From positions 756,192 to 820,191 of the forward strand of contig NZ_CP061302.1 of NCBI RefSeq assembly GCF_018687675.1: a DNA stretch of 64,000 nt, read 5' to 3'. Source of the stretch: Polynucleobacter sp. MG-Unter2-18 (GTDB lineage: Bacteria; Pseudomonadota; Gammaproteobacteria; Burkholderiales; Burkholderiaceae). Position numbers and translations under genes: made by a program. This document shows positions 51,427-59,733 of this stretch, piece by piece (position 1 is the stretch's first letter; each line of letters starts with the position of its first letter). The notes under the pieces were generated by a model. The model had not been told where the DNA came from and did no database searches. It saw nothing but the letters and a program-made list of their open reading frames with translations.

Positions 51427-51436
51427 CGATTGAGCC

Positions 51437-51934
51437 ATGGAAAAAAATTACAACATTCTCTTTCTTTGCAATGAAAACTCTGCGCGATCGATTATTGCGG
51501 AGGCGCTGACCACTACACTAAGTCACGGTCGCTTTACGGGATATTCTGCAGGCGCCAAGCCTAGTGGCACAGTTCACGAAATTGCTTTTGAGATGGCTAA
51601 GTCCATGGGATTTCCCATTCAGCTTCTGAGAAGCAAAAGTTGGGATGAGTTTAGTCGCGAAGGCGCTCCCAAGATGGATTTTATTATTACCTTGTGTGAC
51701 ACTGCCATCGCTGAGGAGTGCCCGATTTGGCCGGGGCATCCCTCAACAGCCCACTGGGGATTCCCTAATCCAGCTGATTCTAAAGTTGGCGATGATGAAA
51801 AAATATCTCAGGCATTTAAGCGGGTAGAGATGGGTTTGCGGAACCGAATTGAGTTGCTGATTGACTTGCCAATTGAAACTTTGAATAGACTGCAAATACA
51901 AGACCAACTTCATAGCATTCATTACAGTAGTTAA
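51437..51934 (+). CDS. ArsC-type arsenate reductase / low-molecular-weight phosphatase family
   Basis: 165 residues. P-loop CNENSAR gives C11 and R17, the phosphate/arsenate site of the LMW-PTP fold; the redox pair C87 and C95 (CDTAIAEECPIWPG) and AHWGFPNPA are typical of thiol-coupled arsenate reductases rather than plain tyrosine phosphatases. Arsenate enters cells through phosphate transporters, so a place near pst and alkaline phosphatase makes sense. No arsB/acr3 efflux gene or ArsR regulator is seen, so the arsenite exit must be elsewhere. Confidence 0.82.
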   Translation: MEKNYNILFLCNENSARSIIAEALTTTLSHGRFTGYSAGAKPSGTVHEIAFEMAKSMGFPIQLLRSKSWDEFSREGAPKMDFIITLCDTAIAEECPIWPGHPSTAHWGFPNPADSKVGDDEKISQAFKRVEMGLRNRIELLIDLPIETLNRLQIQDQLHSIHYSS

Positions 51935-51990
51935 CTCAAGCGACTCTCAGCATTATTCGTATTGTAGGAATTTGTATTATCAATATTTTA

Positions 51991-52024
51991 GTGTCACGAT
52001 AATGACATCAAAAGTGACGATCAT
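51991..52024 (+). promoter_or_regulatory. Pho box of the alkaline phosphatase gene
   Basis: Three 7-mers at strict 11-bp steps: GTGTCAC (51991), ATGACAT (52002) and AGTGACG (52013). Ten bases after the second is GATCAT (52019-52024), a 4-of-6 match to -10. The gene starts at 52055. Confidence 0.7.
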
Positions 52025-52054
52025 AAAATTCACTCACACTATAAGAAATGACGT

Positions 52055-53806
52055 ATGCCTTTAATCAAAATTGCCTATCCAATTTTATTTATAATTCTTC
52101 TTCTGCAGGCAATTTGGGTTGAGGCTGCGGCTATCTATCCCATTAACAAGGCTTCTATTCTTGCAGGCTCATCATTTGATATCAAGATTGAATTTGATCA
52201 AGAGCACAAATTTGAGGACTTGGATATTCAGCTTAATAATTCACCCCTCAAAGCGCAGATCAAGTCACAGCCAGTATTTATTTCAAATGAATCAGGAAAA
52301 GGAAGCTCTCTGATTTATCGAGATGTTCAACTTACTAAGCCCGGTCAATACTCGCTCATTGCCAAGAGTGGTCAGGAGAGTATTCAGGTGAACTGGGATG
52401 TCTATGCAAGTGGTCCCCGAAAAGTAAAGAATGTCATCTTTTTTGTTGGTGATGGAATGACGATTGCAAATCGTACTTCAGCTCGTGTTTTATCTAAAGG
52501 CATTGATGAGGGTAAATATCAGGGTAAGCTGTCATTTGATGACATGCCCAATATGGCGCTCATCGGAACTTCTGGATCTGATTCTCTCATTACCGACTCT
52601 GCAAACTCGATGAGTGCTTATACAACGGGTCATAAGACTGCGGTGAATGCCATGGGGGTGTATGTTTCACGAGCCACGGATAACTTATCCCACCCTAAAG
52701 TAGAAACTATTTCTGAATTAATTAAGCGCAAAACTAAAATGTCAGTTGGCATTGTCTCGGATGCTGAATTACAAGATGCGACTCCAGGTGCGATGGTTGC
52801 TCACACCAGAAGACGTGCAGATAAGCCCTATATTGCTGATCAACTCTTTGCTAGTGGGGCTGAGGTCATTTTAGGTGGAGGCTCCGCATACTTTTACCCG
52901 CAGTCTACTAAAGGGTCCAAGCGCAAGGATGATAAAAATCTTGTAGCCCAATTTGAAGCTTCAGGATATTCCATCGCCTTAAACAAACAAGAGTTATTGG
53001 CAGCTGGCAATGCTAAGGAAACTAAAAAGCTGTTTGGTGTATTTCATCCAGATAATATGGATGGGTCTTTAGACCGATTTTTCTTAAAGAAAAATACGGT
53101 TGCGCAATATCCTGATCAGCCTGATTTAACAGAGATGACGCAAGCAGCCATCAATGTCTTATCCAAAAATCCTAACGGCTTTTTCTTGATGGTTGAAGCT
53201 GCTTTGATTGACAAGTTTAACCATCCACTGGACTGGGAGCGAGCTGCTTTTGACACCATTATGTTGAGTAATGCTGTACAAATTGCAAAAGATTTTGCAA
53301 AGAAAAACCCAGATACTTTGATCATTGTGACCCCTGACCATACCCATAGCGGCTCGATCAGTGGCGTTGTGAATGACGCTAAGCCAGGACCCCTAAGAGA
53401 CAAGGTTGGCGTATATGCAGAGGCTGGCTATCCAAACTATCCCAAAGCCAATGTGGCGGGTTATCCAAGTCAGATTGATGTAAGTAAACGTTTGGCCTTC
53501 TTTTACGGAAACTACCCCGACCACTATGAAACGCTTCACCCAAAACTCGATGGCACATTTAAGCCAGCAGTAAAAGATGGGTCCGGAAAGTATATTGCCA
53601 ATCCCAAATATATTCAGCTACAAGAAGATGCTATTCATATGACTGGCAACCTGCCTTTACACCAAGAGATGGGTGTTCACACGGCTGATGATGCAGTGCT
53701 AAATGCCATGGGCCCCGGATCGGAAAAGTTCCGTGGATTCATGGACAACACTGAGGTATTCAAGGTCATGGTCGAAACTCTTGGTTTGGGTTATACCAAG
53801 CGTTAG
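52055..53806 (+). CDS. Secreted alkaline phosphatase (PhoA superfamily)
   Basis: Releases phosphate from organic monoesters outside the cytoplasm. Signal peptide of about 25 residues (ILFIILLLQAIWVEA). Residues 30-115 form an extra N-terminal beta-rich domain. The catalytic core begins with VIFFVGDGM (metal Asp133), nucleophile S182 in TDSANSMSAYTTGHKT, and metal ligands in VTPDHTHSG and GVHTADD. 583 residues, longer than E. coli PhoA (471). The PF00245-type motifs point to the PhoA fold rather than PhoX or PhoD. Preceded by a Pho box. Confidence 0.9.
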   Translation: MPLIKIAYPILFIILLLQAIWVEAAAIYPINKASILAGSSFDIKIEFDQEHKFEDLDIQLNNSPLKAQIKSQPVFISNESGKGSSLIYRDVQLTKPGQYSLIAKSGQESIQVNWDVYASGPRKVKNVIFFVGDGMTIANRTSARVLSKGIDEGKYQGKLSFDDMPNMALIGTSGSDSLITDSANSMSAYTTGHKTAVNAMGVYVSRATDNLSHPKVETISELIKRKTKMSVGIVSDAELQDATPGAMVAHTRRRADKPYIADQLFASGAEVILGGGSAYFYPQSTKGSKRKDDKNLVAQFEASGYSIALNKQELLAAGNAKETKKLFGVFHPDNMDGSLDRFFLKKNTVAQYPDQPDLTEMTQAAINVLSKNPNGFFLMVEAALIDKFNHPLDWERAAFDTIMLSNAVQIAKDFAKKNPDTLIIVTPDHTHSGSISGVVNDAKPGPLRDKVGVYAEAGYPNYPKANVAGYPSQIDVSKRLAFFYGNYPDHYETLHPKLDGTFKPAVKDGSGKYIANPKYIQLQEDAIHMTGNLPLHQEMGVHTADDAVLNAMGPGSEKFRGFMDNTEVFKVMVETLGLGYTKR

Positions 53807-53825
53807 CAAACAAATTGAACGATGC

Positions 53826-53850
53826 CATCTAAGATCGAACACCTTAGATG
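53826..53850 (+). terminator. Inverted repeat after alkaline phosphatase
   Basis: Perfect 8-bp stem CATCTAAG / CTTAGATG with a 9-base loop, 20 bases after the stop. Followed by AATCTCTATTT, not a clean T-run, so terminator function is only possible. Confidence 0.45.
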
Positions 53851-53949
53851 AATCTCTATTTGACTGTGCATTTACTTTATTAATTGATTGCTGTCATTCG
53901 ATGGCTTTGTAGTTCACAATGAATACTGACAAGAAATCTCTTGTTATGA

Positions 53950-54981
53950 ATGGACTTGGTCTTAATGAAAAGAAAGTTATACGATTCACTGGTAGATTTA
54001 AGACTGACAGTTTCTAAAGTCCTGGGGTTCACTCAAGAGATCCAACAGATCACCCCAATCACCACGATGGATGGGTTAGGGTTTGCTCAGGATACCTCTC
54101 ATAAACCTTTAGATGTCATTGAGCTACCGCCTAAAGAGGGGCCTACTAGTCCTAATCCACTTTTCAAGCCAAAGATAGACCTTGCTCCGCTAGAGACTCG
54201 GTACTTTGATATTGCGGATGAGGGTGGCAATAGAAAGCTTGCTTACAGCATTTCTGGGAATATAAATGCAGAAAAAATATTGCTTTGCTTGCCTGGTCTA
54301 TTGGAGACCAAAGAATCCTTCACTGTTTTGCATGCGCATTTTTTAAGATTTGAAGATTGCAAAGTAGTCAGCGTTGATTTTCCTGGAAGAGGGGATTCTG
54401 AGTCCATTGCATTGTCTCAAAACTACACTATGTCTCTCTATTTATCGGACATCAAAAGCCTCATCAAGATGCTTTTAATTAATCATTCATCGAGTCCCCA
54501 ATTTACTATTTTGGGGACAAGTATGGGTGGTGTGTTAGCGATGTACTTAACACAGTCACTAGGAAAAAGAATTTCCGAAATCATTCTGAATGACATTGCC
54601 TTAACTGTGAATTGGACTGCCCTCTATTCTTTATATAAATCCATGAAAAATGAAGTTGGTTTTAAAGAGGTCAAACAATTGGCAAAAGATTTGAGGGTGG
54701 ACGAGAGAGCATTCGCAGATGTTCAATTACCCGGTCACTTTGATTTAAGTTACAAAGCTGATGTGTGGGGGATGAACTTTCATGAGGCTATGGAGGGCTA
54801 CAAAGGGAAGGTGGCGCTTATTTATGGTGCCGACTCAAAGATATGTACGCGCCAACGTGTACGCTCAGCGAAGACTGCAATACCTGGGTTAATTACTTTG
54901 GAGATCGAGGATGCAGGGCATCCAGTTCCTTTTACACCCCAGGTTTGCGAGTTCATCCAACTACAGATGAGGCTTAAATAA
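53950..54981 (+). CDS. Alpha/beta hydrolase of unknown substrate
   Basis: 343 residues. About 85 N-terminal residues are poorly structured; then an alpha/beta hydrolase core with oxyanion LPGLLE, nucleophile elbow GTSMGG, acid in YGADSKI and histidine in DAGHPVPF. The substrate cannot be read. Its setting among phosphatase genes suggests, without proof, an esterase or lipase acting on lipids. A perfect CTGTCAT half-site lies at 53891-53897 but without a convincing partner. It converges on the metallophosphoesterase with seven bases between stops. Confidence 0.75.
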   Translation: MDLVLMKRKLYDSLVDLRLTVSKVLGFTQEIQQITPITTMDGLGFAQDTSHKPLDVIELPPKEGPTSPNPLFKPKIDLAPLETRYFDIADEGGNRKLAYSISGNINAEKILLCLPGLLETKESFTVLHAHFLRFEDCKVVSVDFPGRGDSESIALSQNYTMSLYLSDIKSLIKMLLINHSSSPQFTILGTSMGGVLAMYLTQSLGKRISEIILNDIALTVNWTALYSLYKSMKNEVGFKEVKQLAKDLRVDERAFADVQLPGHFDLSYKADVWGMNFHEAMEGYKGKVALIYGADSKICTRQRVRSAKTAIPGLITLEIEDAGHPVPFTPQVCEFIQLQMRLK

Positions 54982-54988
54982 GCTGTCG

Positions 54989-55957
54989 CTAATTATTTTC
55001 TTTGAGAATAATTGGTCTAAAGCTAAAGGGTTGCTCTTGCGCAGGGTTTACCTGAACCTCAACCGCCTGAACTTGATCGGCTCCCATCACTTGTAGCCGT
55101 AATACATTCTCCAGTACCTTTTTTTGATTCTTACGATGCAGAGGCTGGTCAATTTTGAGTCGATGAGTATCACCATGAATCAACAGCACTGGTTTATTAA
55201 AAATTTCCGACTTGGATATGAGGCTCTCTAATGTATCGCGATAGCCGCTATCGCTGCTCGTCAATTGGCTGGGCTTATAAAACATATCGGCTTGATAGGC
55301 AAAGATGATGCCATTCAAATTTCTTTGGGTAGCCAAATTAAATGCTTGATCGATCCATGCTAGGTTCGCTTGATTTCTATCTTGATATTCCTTGATGGCT
55401 GTCTCTGTACCCTCATTATTGTTATTGGATCCGGGTATATGGATACTGACAAACAGGAAATTATTTTTGATCCAGTAGGCGTTCTCTACGTACTTAGAGT
55501 ATCTCGAATCAAGATCTGCCTGCCTTTGGAGGCGGATTGTATTTTTACCTAAGCTTTGATTGCTACTAAAAAATACTGTCCTCAGCGCTTCCAATCGTTC
55601 TAAAGGGTCGTAAGCGCCGGCTAATACCCGGTGGCAGTCAGTCCATTCATTATCTCCAGGGCTGTATACCAAGGGTGTCTTAAAGCTTGAAAAATAGGAT
55701 TTAATGATTTGATTGTGCTCATCACTGCAAAGCGATGAGCCAGATTTAGTATCACCAATAAAAATACTGAAGCTAGGTTTTAGCCGGTTAATTTCTGCAA
55801 TTAAGTTTTCAAAGCGTCGCAAATCCTGCGGTAGCGAGTAGGGCATATCACCCAAGGCAACGAACTTAAAAGTCTGGCCAATCGCAGCTGTTGAAAAACC
55901 CGCTATGGTTACAGTAAGAAAAAAAAGACCGAGGCGAAGTGTTTTGAAAGATTTCAT
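54989..55957 (-). CDS. Secreted calcineurin-like metallophosphoesterase
   Basis: 322 residues with a Sec signal (LGLFFLTVTIAGFSTAAIGQ). Metal motifs of the calcineurin-like fold: VALGDMPY, FIGDTKSG, SPGDNEWTD and LLIHGDTHRLK. Probably frees phosphate from extracytoplasmic esters. It begins directly after the stop of the upstream small gene (TAAATG), so the two are cotranscribed. Substrate unknown. Confidence 0.83.
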   Translation of the reverse strand: MKSFKTLRLGLFFLTVTIAGFSTAAIGQTFKFVALGDMPYSLPQDLRRFENLIAEINRLKPSFSIFIGDTKSGSSLCSDEHNQIIKSYFSSFKTPLVYSPGDNEWTDCHRVLAGAYDPLERLEALRTVFFSSNQSLGKNTIRLQRQADLDSRYSKYVENAYWIKNNFLFVSIHIPGSNNNNEGTETAIKEYQDRNQANLAWIDQAFNLATQRNLNGIIFAYQADMFYKPSQLTSSDSGYRDTLESLISKSEIFNKPVLLIHGDTHRLKIDQPLHRKNQKKVLENVLRLQVMGADQVQAVEVQVNPAQEQPFSFRPIILKENN

Positions 55958-56377
55958 TTACTTATATTGTTCAGGTTCATCATTGATTTCTTTAATTTCT
56001 AGCTCACCAAAGATATACGTATTTTCTCCCATTGCCTTCCATCCTAGATCTTGAAAGACATGGGTGTATTCCCCTGAAAACTTTTTCGATTTGCCATAAA
56101 AAATATCTGTAAGCTCATCTTGCTCGTCTTCATCTACAGTTTCAGAAAAGTAGATGACCTTTTCTCCATCATAAGTCTTACTAATTTCTGCTCCAGGTAT
56201 ATCCCCAATACAGATGCCCACTTGAGCTTGATAACGACTTATGAACTTCGGTTTTATAGTGGTAGTGATGGATCCAAGCTTCCAAACTGTCCCACATTTA
56301 ATTTCTTTATTCTGTTTTTTAAAGATATATCTTTGGACTAATGAGCCCATTTCAAGAGGGATAATTTGATACAGCAT
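55958..56377 (-). CDS. Hypothetical protein, first gene of the metallophosphoesterase pair
   Basis: 139 residues, MLYQIIPLEMGSLVQRYIF..., no signal peptide, mixed alpha/beta composition with an acidic stretch (ETVDEDEQDE). AGGAGA eight bases before the ATG supports translation. Family not recognised. Joined to the secreted metallophosphoesterase without a gap. Upstream on the minus strand are TCTTCAC and TCGTCAT 11 bp apart, too weak to call a Pho box. Confidence 0.65.
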   Translation of the reverse strand: MLYQIIPLEMGSLVQRYIFKKQNKEIKCGTVWKLGSITTTIKPKFISRYQAQVGICIGDIPGAEISKTYDGEKVIYFSETVDEDEQDELTDIFYGKSKKFSGEYTHVFQDLGWKAMGENTYIFGELEIKEINDEPEQYK

Positions 56378-56488
56378 CCCATATCTCCTATAGTGAATTT
56401 AAGCTCTGATCATGCTCTTAAAGTATGACGATTCGGTGAAGATCGGTCGGTCTGGATCCATGTCTTCATTCTGTAATAGTTCCAGTTC

Positions 56489-56701
56489 ATGATCAGCCCT
56501 GTGAATTCACTGCATACAACTATCACCTGCCCCCACTGCCGCGGACAAGAAACCCTTGAGATCTCTGTAGGCTACTCCCAGCATTTATATCGCTGCCCAA
56601 GTTGCAGTACCATTCTGAGGTCTAGATCAGGAGATTGCTGTATTTTCTGCAGCTTCGGAAGCCAAGATTGCTCTAGTGCGGAGCAAAATTTAGCTGCTTG
56701 A
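56489..56701 (+). CDS. Small zinc-ribbon protein with GDCCxxC motif
   Basis: 70 residues. Two CxxC knuckles (CPHC and CPSC) form a zinc ribbon, followed by GDCCIFCSFGS, a motif found in many short proteobacterial proteins of unknown role. Cysteine-rich small proteins of this type are often near metal or arsenic genes. No partner gene is close; the ppx promoter follows it. Confidence 0.6.
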   Translation: MISPVNSLHTTITCPHCRGQETLEISVGYSQHLYRCPSCSTILRSRSGDCCIFCSFGSQDCSSAEQNLAA

Positions 56702-56738
56702 GCTACTTCCCAGTAGACTAAGGTCTCGTTTCATGAAT

Positions 56739-56772
56739 GTGTCATCAGAGTTTCATAAAATAGACATATTCA
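56739..56772 (+). promoter_or_regulatory. Pho box and -10 element of ppx
   Basis: GTGTCAT (56739-56745) and GTTTCAT (56750-56756), 11 bp apart, with a third weaker TAGACAT at 56761. Ten bases after the second repeat is TATTCA (56767-56772). The GTG of ppx is at 56800. Confidence 0.75.
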
Positions 56773-56799
56773 AGTAAACCTGTTTCTATTGGAAATGCT

Positions 56800-58338
56800 G
56801 TGGCCTTACAACCAAATAAATCCCTAATGAATGCTACTGAGCTTGTCGCTGCTGTCGACCTTGGCTCCAATAGTTTCCGTATGTTAGTGGCCCAAGTCGT
56901 CAAGACGCCCTCGGGCACTCAGCTTCGCCCAATTGATACTCTGCGCGAGTCTGTCCGCCTTGCTGCTGGATTAACGGATAACAAGTTATTGGGCAATGAT
57001 GCCTATCAGCGTGGTATTACAGCAATTCGGCGTTTTGGTGAGCGTATTCGGGGTTTTGATCCAGCTAATGTGCGCGCTGTTGCCACCAATACCCTGCGTG
57101 TAGCTAAAAATGCACCTCACTTTATCCGGGAAGCTGAGGAAGCTTTAGGTTTCCCCATTGAGGTGATTGCAGGAGTTGAAGAGGCGCGTTTGATCTATAT
57201 TGGCGCTGCTCATGAAGTGCCGGCAGTGCAGGGTAATCGCTTGGTAGTGGATATTGGTGGAGGCTCCACCGAACTGATTATTGGCAAAGGTTATGAGCCC
57301 AGGTTAATGGAAAGCCTATATATCGGCTGCGTTTCTCATAGCCTAAGATTCTTTCCTAAGGGCAATATCGATTCTCATGCTTTTAAGGAAGCAGAACTAG
57401 CCGCAAGAAGAGAAATTCAAGTCATTTCCGAGGCTTATCTGAAGGCTGGCTGGAAGCAAGTGATTGGTTCTTCCGGAACTGCACGTGCTTTAGCCGAACT
57501 GATTGCCGAAAACAACTTCAATGGTCCGGTAGATGGCTCCGATGGTTTGATTACCCGCGATGGCTTAAGAGCCATGAAAAAGCATCTGCTGAAATATGAC
57601 CACATCAATCAGGTAGAGCTTCAAGGCCTTAAAGATGATCGACGCTCAGTATGGCCTGGCGGTCTTGCCATCATGATTGCTGTATTTGATGAGCTTGGTA
57701 TTGAGTCTATGGAGGTCACTGATGCTGCTTTGCGAATCGGTGTGCTTTATGACTTACTAGGCCGCTCGCAGCATGAGGACATGCGCTTTGTGACGGTTGA
57801 GCAATTTATGCAGCGCTATGCTGTAGATCGGGAGCAGGCTAAGCGTGTTGGTAATCTCGCTGCTGAGTTCTTAGCGCAATTACCGAAGCCAGATGAAGAG
57901 AGTCGGGCCGATAATATCGCACTACTGCAGTGGGCTGCCAATCTTCATGAAATCGGTTTATCGATATCGCATAACGGATATCACAAGCATTCTGCATACA
58001 TTGCTGGTAATGCTGATATGCCCGGTTTCTCAAAAAATGATCAAGCTAGATTGGCCGCCTTACTGATTGGTCATACAGGTAAGTTAGGGAAGTTGGCGAA
58101 TAACGCCTCGTTCTCTGATTGGCGTATGTTATTTTGCATGCGGCTTGCGCAAGTACTTTGCCGTGGGCGAAGCGACATCAATTTACCCAAAGTGAAAGTC
58201 TCTGAGCACAATGGAGACTACTTAGTCAGTCTTTCCAAGGACTGGGCTAGAGAACATCCATTGACTGAATTTAGTCTGCAAAAGGAAGCGGCCGAATGGG
58301 AACGCATCGGCCGACCTTACAACATTAGCTTGAAGTAA
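56800..58338 (+). CDS. ppx: Exopolyphosphatase / Ppx-GppA family
   Basis: Releases terminal phosphate from polyphosphate (or acts on pppGpp). Actin-like ATPase fold: phosphate-1 loop AAVDLGSNSFRMLVAQ, catalytic glutamate in GVEEARLIYIG, phosphate-2 loop VVDIGGGSTELIIG, then a C-terminal HD-type helical domain (NLHEIGLSISHNGYHKHS). 512 residues, the E. coli Ppx size. GTG start at 56800. A Pho box precedes it, favouring polyphosphate use under phosphate limitation. It converges on olsB with three bases between stops. Confidence 0.92.
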   Translation: MALQPNKSLMNATELVAAVDLGSNSFRMLVAQVVKTPSGTQLRPIDTLRESVRLAAGLTDNKLLGNDAYQRGITAIRRFGERIRGFDPANVRAVATNTLRVAKNAPHFIREAEEALGFPIEVIAGVEEARLIYIGAAHEVPAVQGNRLVVDIGGGSTELIIGKGYEPRLMESLYIGCVSHSLRFFPKGNIDSHAFKEAELAARREIQVISEAYLKAGWKQVIGSSGTARALAELIAENNFNGPVDGSDGLITRDGLRAMKKHLLKYDHINQVELQGLKDDRRSVWPGGLAIMIAVFDELGIESMEVTDAALRIGVLYDLLGRSQHEDMRFVTVEQFMQRYAVDREQAKRVGNLAAEFLAQLPKPDEESRADNIALLQWAANLHEIGLSISHNGYHKHSAYIAGNADMPGFSKNDQARLAALLIGHTGKLGKLANNASFSDWRMLFCMRLAQVLCRGRSDINLPKVKVSEHNGDYLVSLSKDWAREHPLTEFSLQKEAAEWERIGRPYNISLK

Positions 58339-58341
58339 TTT

Positions 58342-59277
58342 TTACAGCCCGAAGAAGTGTTTAGCGTATCTAGGATTGATATCTGATAGACGTAACATAG
58401 TCAAGACATCTGCTGTATTGAAATCTGGATCCCAGGCAGGTGCGCTACAAATCTTAGCGCCTAACTTTAAGTAACCTTTAATCAACGGTGGAGGTTCTAC
58501 TGCTAGGCCGCCATTGAGTCGCTCGAGAGGTAAAGGTAGGCGAGGGAAGGCATGGTTTTCAACTGGCGCCATCTGATCATTGCTCAGTGAGTTGTATAGA
58601 CTGGCTGCAAAGTGACCACCATCACCCATAGGGATACTGGCGCAACCGAGCATGATTTCATAATCGTGTTTTTGCATGTATTGCGCTAAGCCGCTCCATA
58701 AAGCCATGATGACCGCACCAGAACGAAAGTCTTCGTGCACGCAAGATCTACCAAGCTCAACTAATTTAGGGCGTAAGTGATCCAAGCGGCTTAAATCAAA
58801 CTCGGAGTCTGAGTAGAGGCGTCCAATCTCTAGCGCTTTGTGTGGAGGGAGTACGCGATAGGTACCGACTACTCTTAATGACTCCTGATCACGTATCAGC
58901 AAATGATCGCAATAGGCATCGAATTCGTCAATATCCAGGTTTTCAGGATTACTTGGAAGCTTAGCCCCCATTTCCTCTGCAAATACCTTGTAGCGCAGGC
59001 GCTGTGCTTCTTTAATCTCACTAGCGCTACAAGCCCAAGTAATTTGAAATGCAGGGCGCTTTGGCTTAGCGATTGCCTTCTCAACAACTGGCTCTATGGT
59101 TCTGAGCTCAGCTCTGGCTTTAGTGGCAAATTTTTTACCAAATAGCTTCTTTGCAATTTTTTTAGAAAAAAGCTTTTTAATCGCCTCAGTTTTACTCTTT
59201 TTAAACTTCTTTGGCTTTGCTTCAAAGCGCGAATTAAAGAGATCAAATGCAGCAAGAGGATTTGGAATATCAGACAT
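58342..59277 (-). CDS. olsB: Ornithine lipid N-acyltransferase (OlsB-like GNAT)
   Basis: OlsB transfers a 3-hydroxyacyl group from acyl carrier protein to ornithine, the first step to ornithine lipids, which contain no phosphorus. The OlsB pattern is clear: RLRYKVFAEEMGA, DEFDAYCDHLLI, VVGTYRVLPP, GRLYSDSEFDLS, VELGRSCVHEDFRSG and LGCASI. A Lys-rich N-terminal extension of about 75 residues is unlike most OlsB proteins. 311 residues; AAGGA before the ATG. Last gene after plcP-agt-dgkA. An N-acyltransferase for another amine cannot be excluded. Confidence 0.8.
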   Translation of the reverse strand: MSDIPNPLAAFDLFNSRFEAKPKKFKKSKTEAIKKLFSKKIAKKLFGKKFATKARAELRTIEPVVEKAIAKPKRPAFQITWACSASEIKEAQRLRYKVFAEEMGAKLPSNPENLDIDEFDAYCDHLLIRDQESLRVVGTYRVLPPHKALEIGRLYSDSEFDLSRLDHLRPKLVELGRSCVHEDFRSGAVIMALWSGLAQYMQKHDYEIMLGCASIPMGDGGHFAASLYNSLSNDQMAPVENHAFPRLPLPLERLNGGLAVEPPPLIKGYLKLGAKICSAPAWDPDFNTADVLTMLRLSDINPRYAKHFFGL

Positions 59278-59322
59278 GGCGTTCCTTAATTATTAATGAT
59301 CAATAGTAAAAAATGGGTATTA

Positions 59323-59724
59323 CTAATTGATGACAAGGGGTATACAAATCGTTGCCCACAATAAAGCGGCAATGAGTAGGGCGAGCATGACTGCAGCTGA
59401 GCCAAAATCTTTCGCTCTTTTTGATAAGTCATGATGATCAAATGAAATTCTGTCGATAGCCGCCTCAACACTGGAGTTGAGTAGCTCCACCACTAAAACC
59501 ATGATGAGCGATGCAATCAGAGCGCATTTCTCGAGAGGGCTAATTGGCAAGAAAAGGGCAATGGGGCTCAGCACAATGAATAAGAAAAGCTCTTGTCTAA
59601 AAGCACTTTCCTCTTGAAATGCATAGACTATGCCGCACCATGAGTTTTTGGCGGCATGCCATGCTCTGGTGAGTCCCCGATTCCCTTTATGGGGGTTTTG
59701 CTTAATGTCGTAAGGTGCTGACAA
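59323..59724 (-). CDS. dgkA: Diacylglycerol kinase (DgkA type)
   Basis: Small membrane kinase that turns diacylglycerol into phosphatidic acid. 133 residues, three helices; active-site residues lie in ELLNSSVEAAIDRI (E, N, E) and SKRAKDFGSAAV (K), as in E. coli DgkA; N-terminal EESAFRQE also matches. The frame begins with TTG. It starts nine bases after the agt stop; 45 bases separate it from olsB. Next to PlcP it can recycle the diacylglycerol that PlcP releases. Confidence 0.93.
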   Translation of the reverse strand: MSAPYDIKQNPHKGNRGLTRAWHAAKNSWCGIVYAFQEESAFRQELFLFIVLSPIALFLPISPLEKCALIASLIMVLVVELLNSSVEAAIDRISFDHHDLSKRAKDFGSAAVMLALLIAALLWATICIPLVIN

Positions 59725-59733
59725 AATAAATTC

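Noticed and set aside
53891..53908. CTGTCAT half-site before the alpha/beta hydrolase
   Set aside because: The half-site is perfect but neither 11-bp neighbour matches, so it does not meet the standard used for the other Pho boxes.
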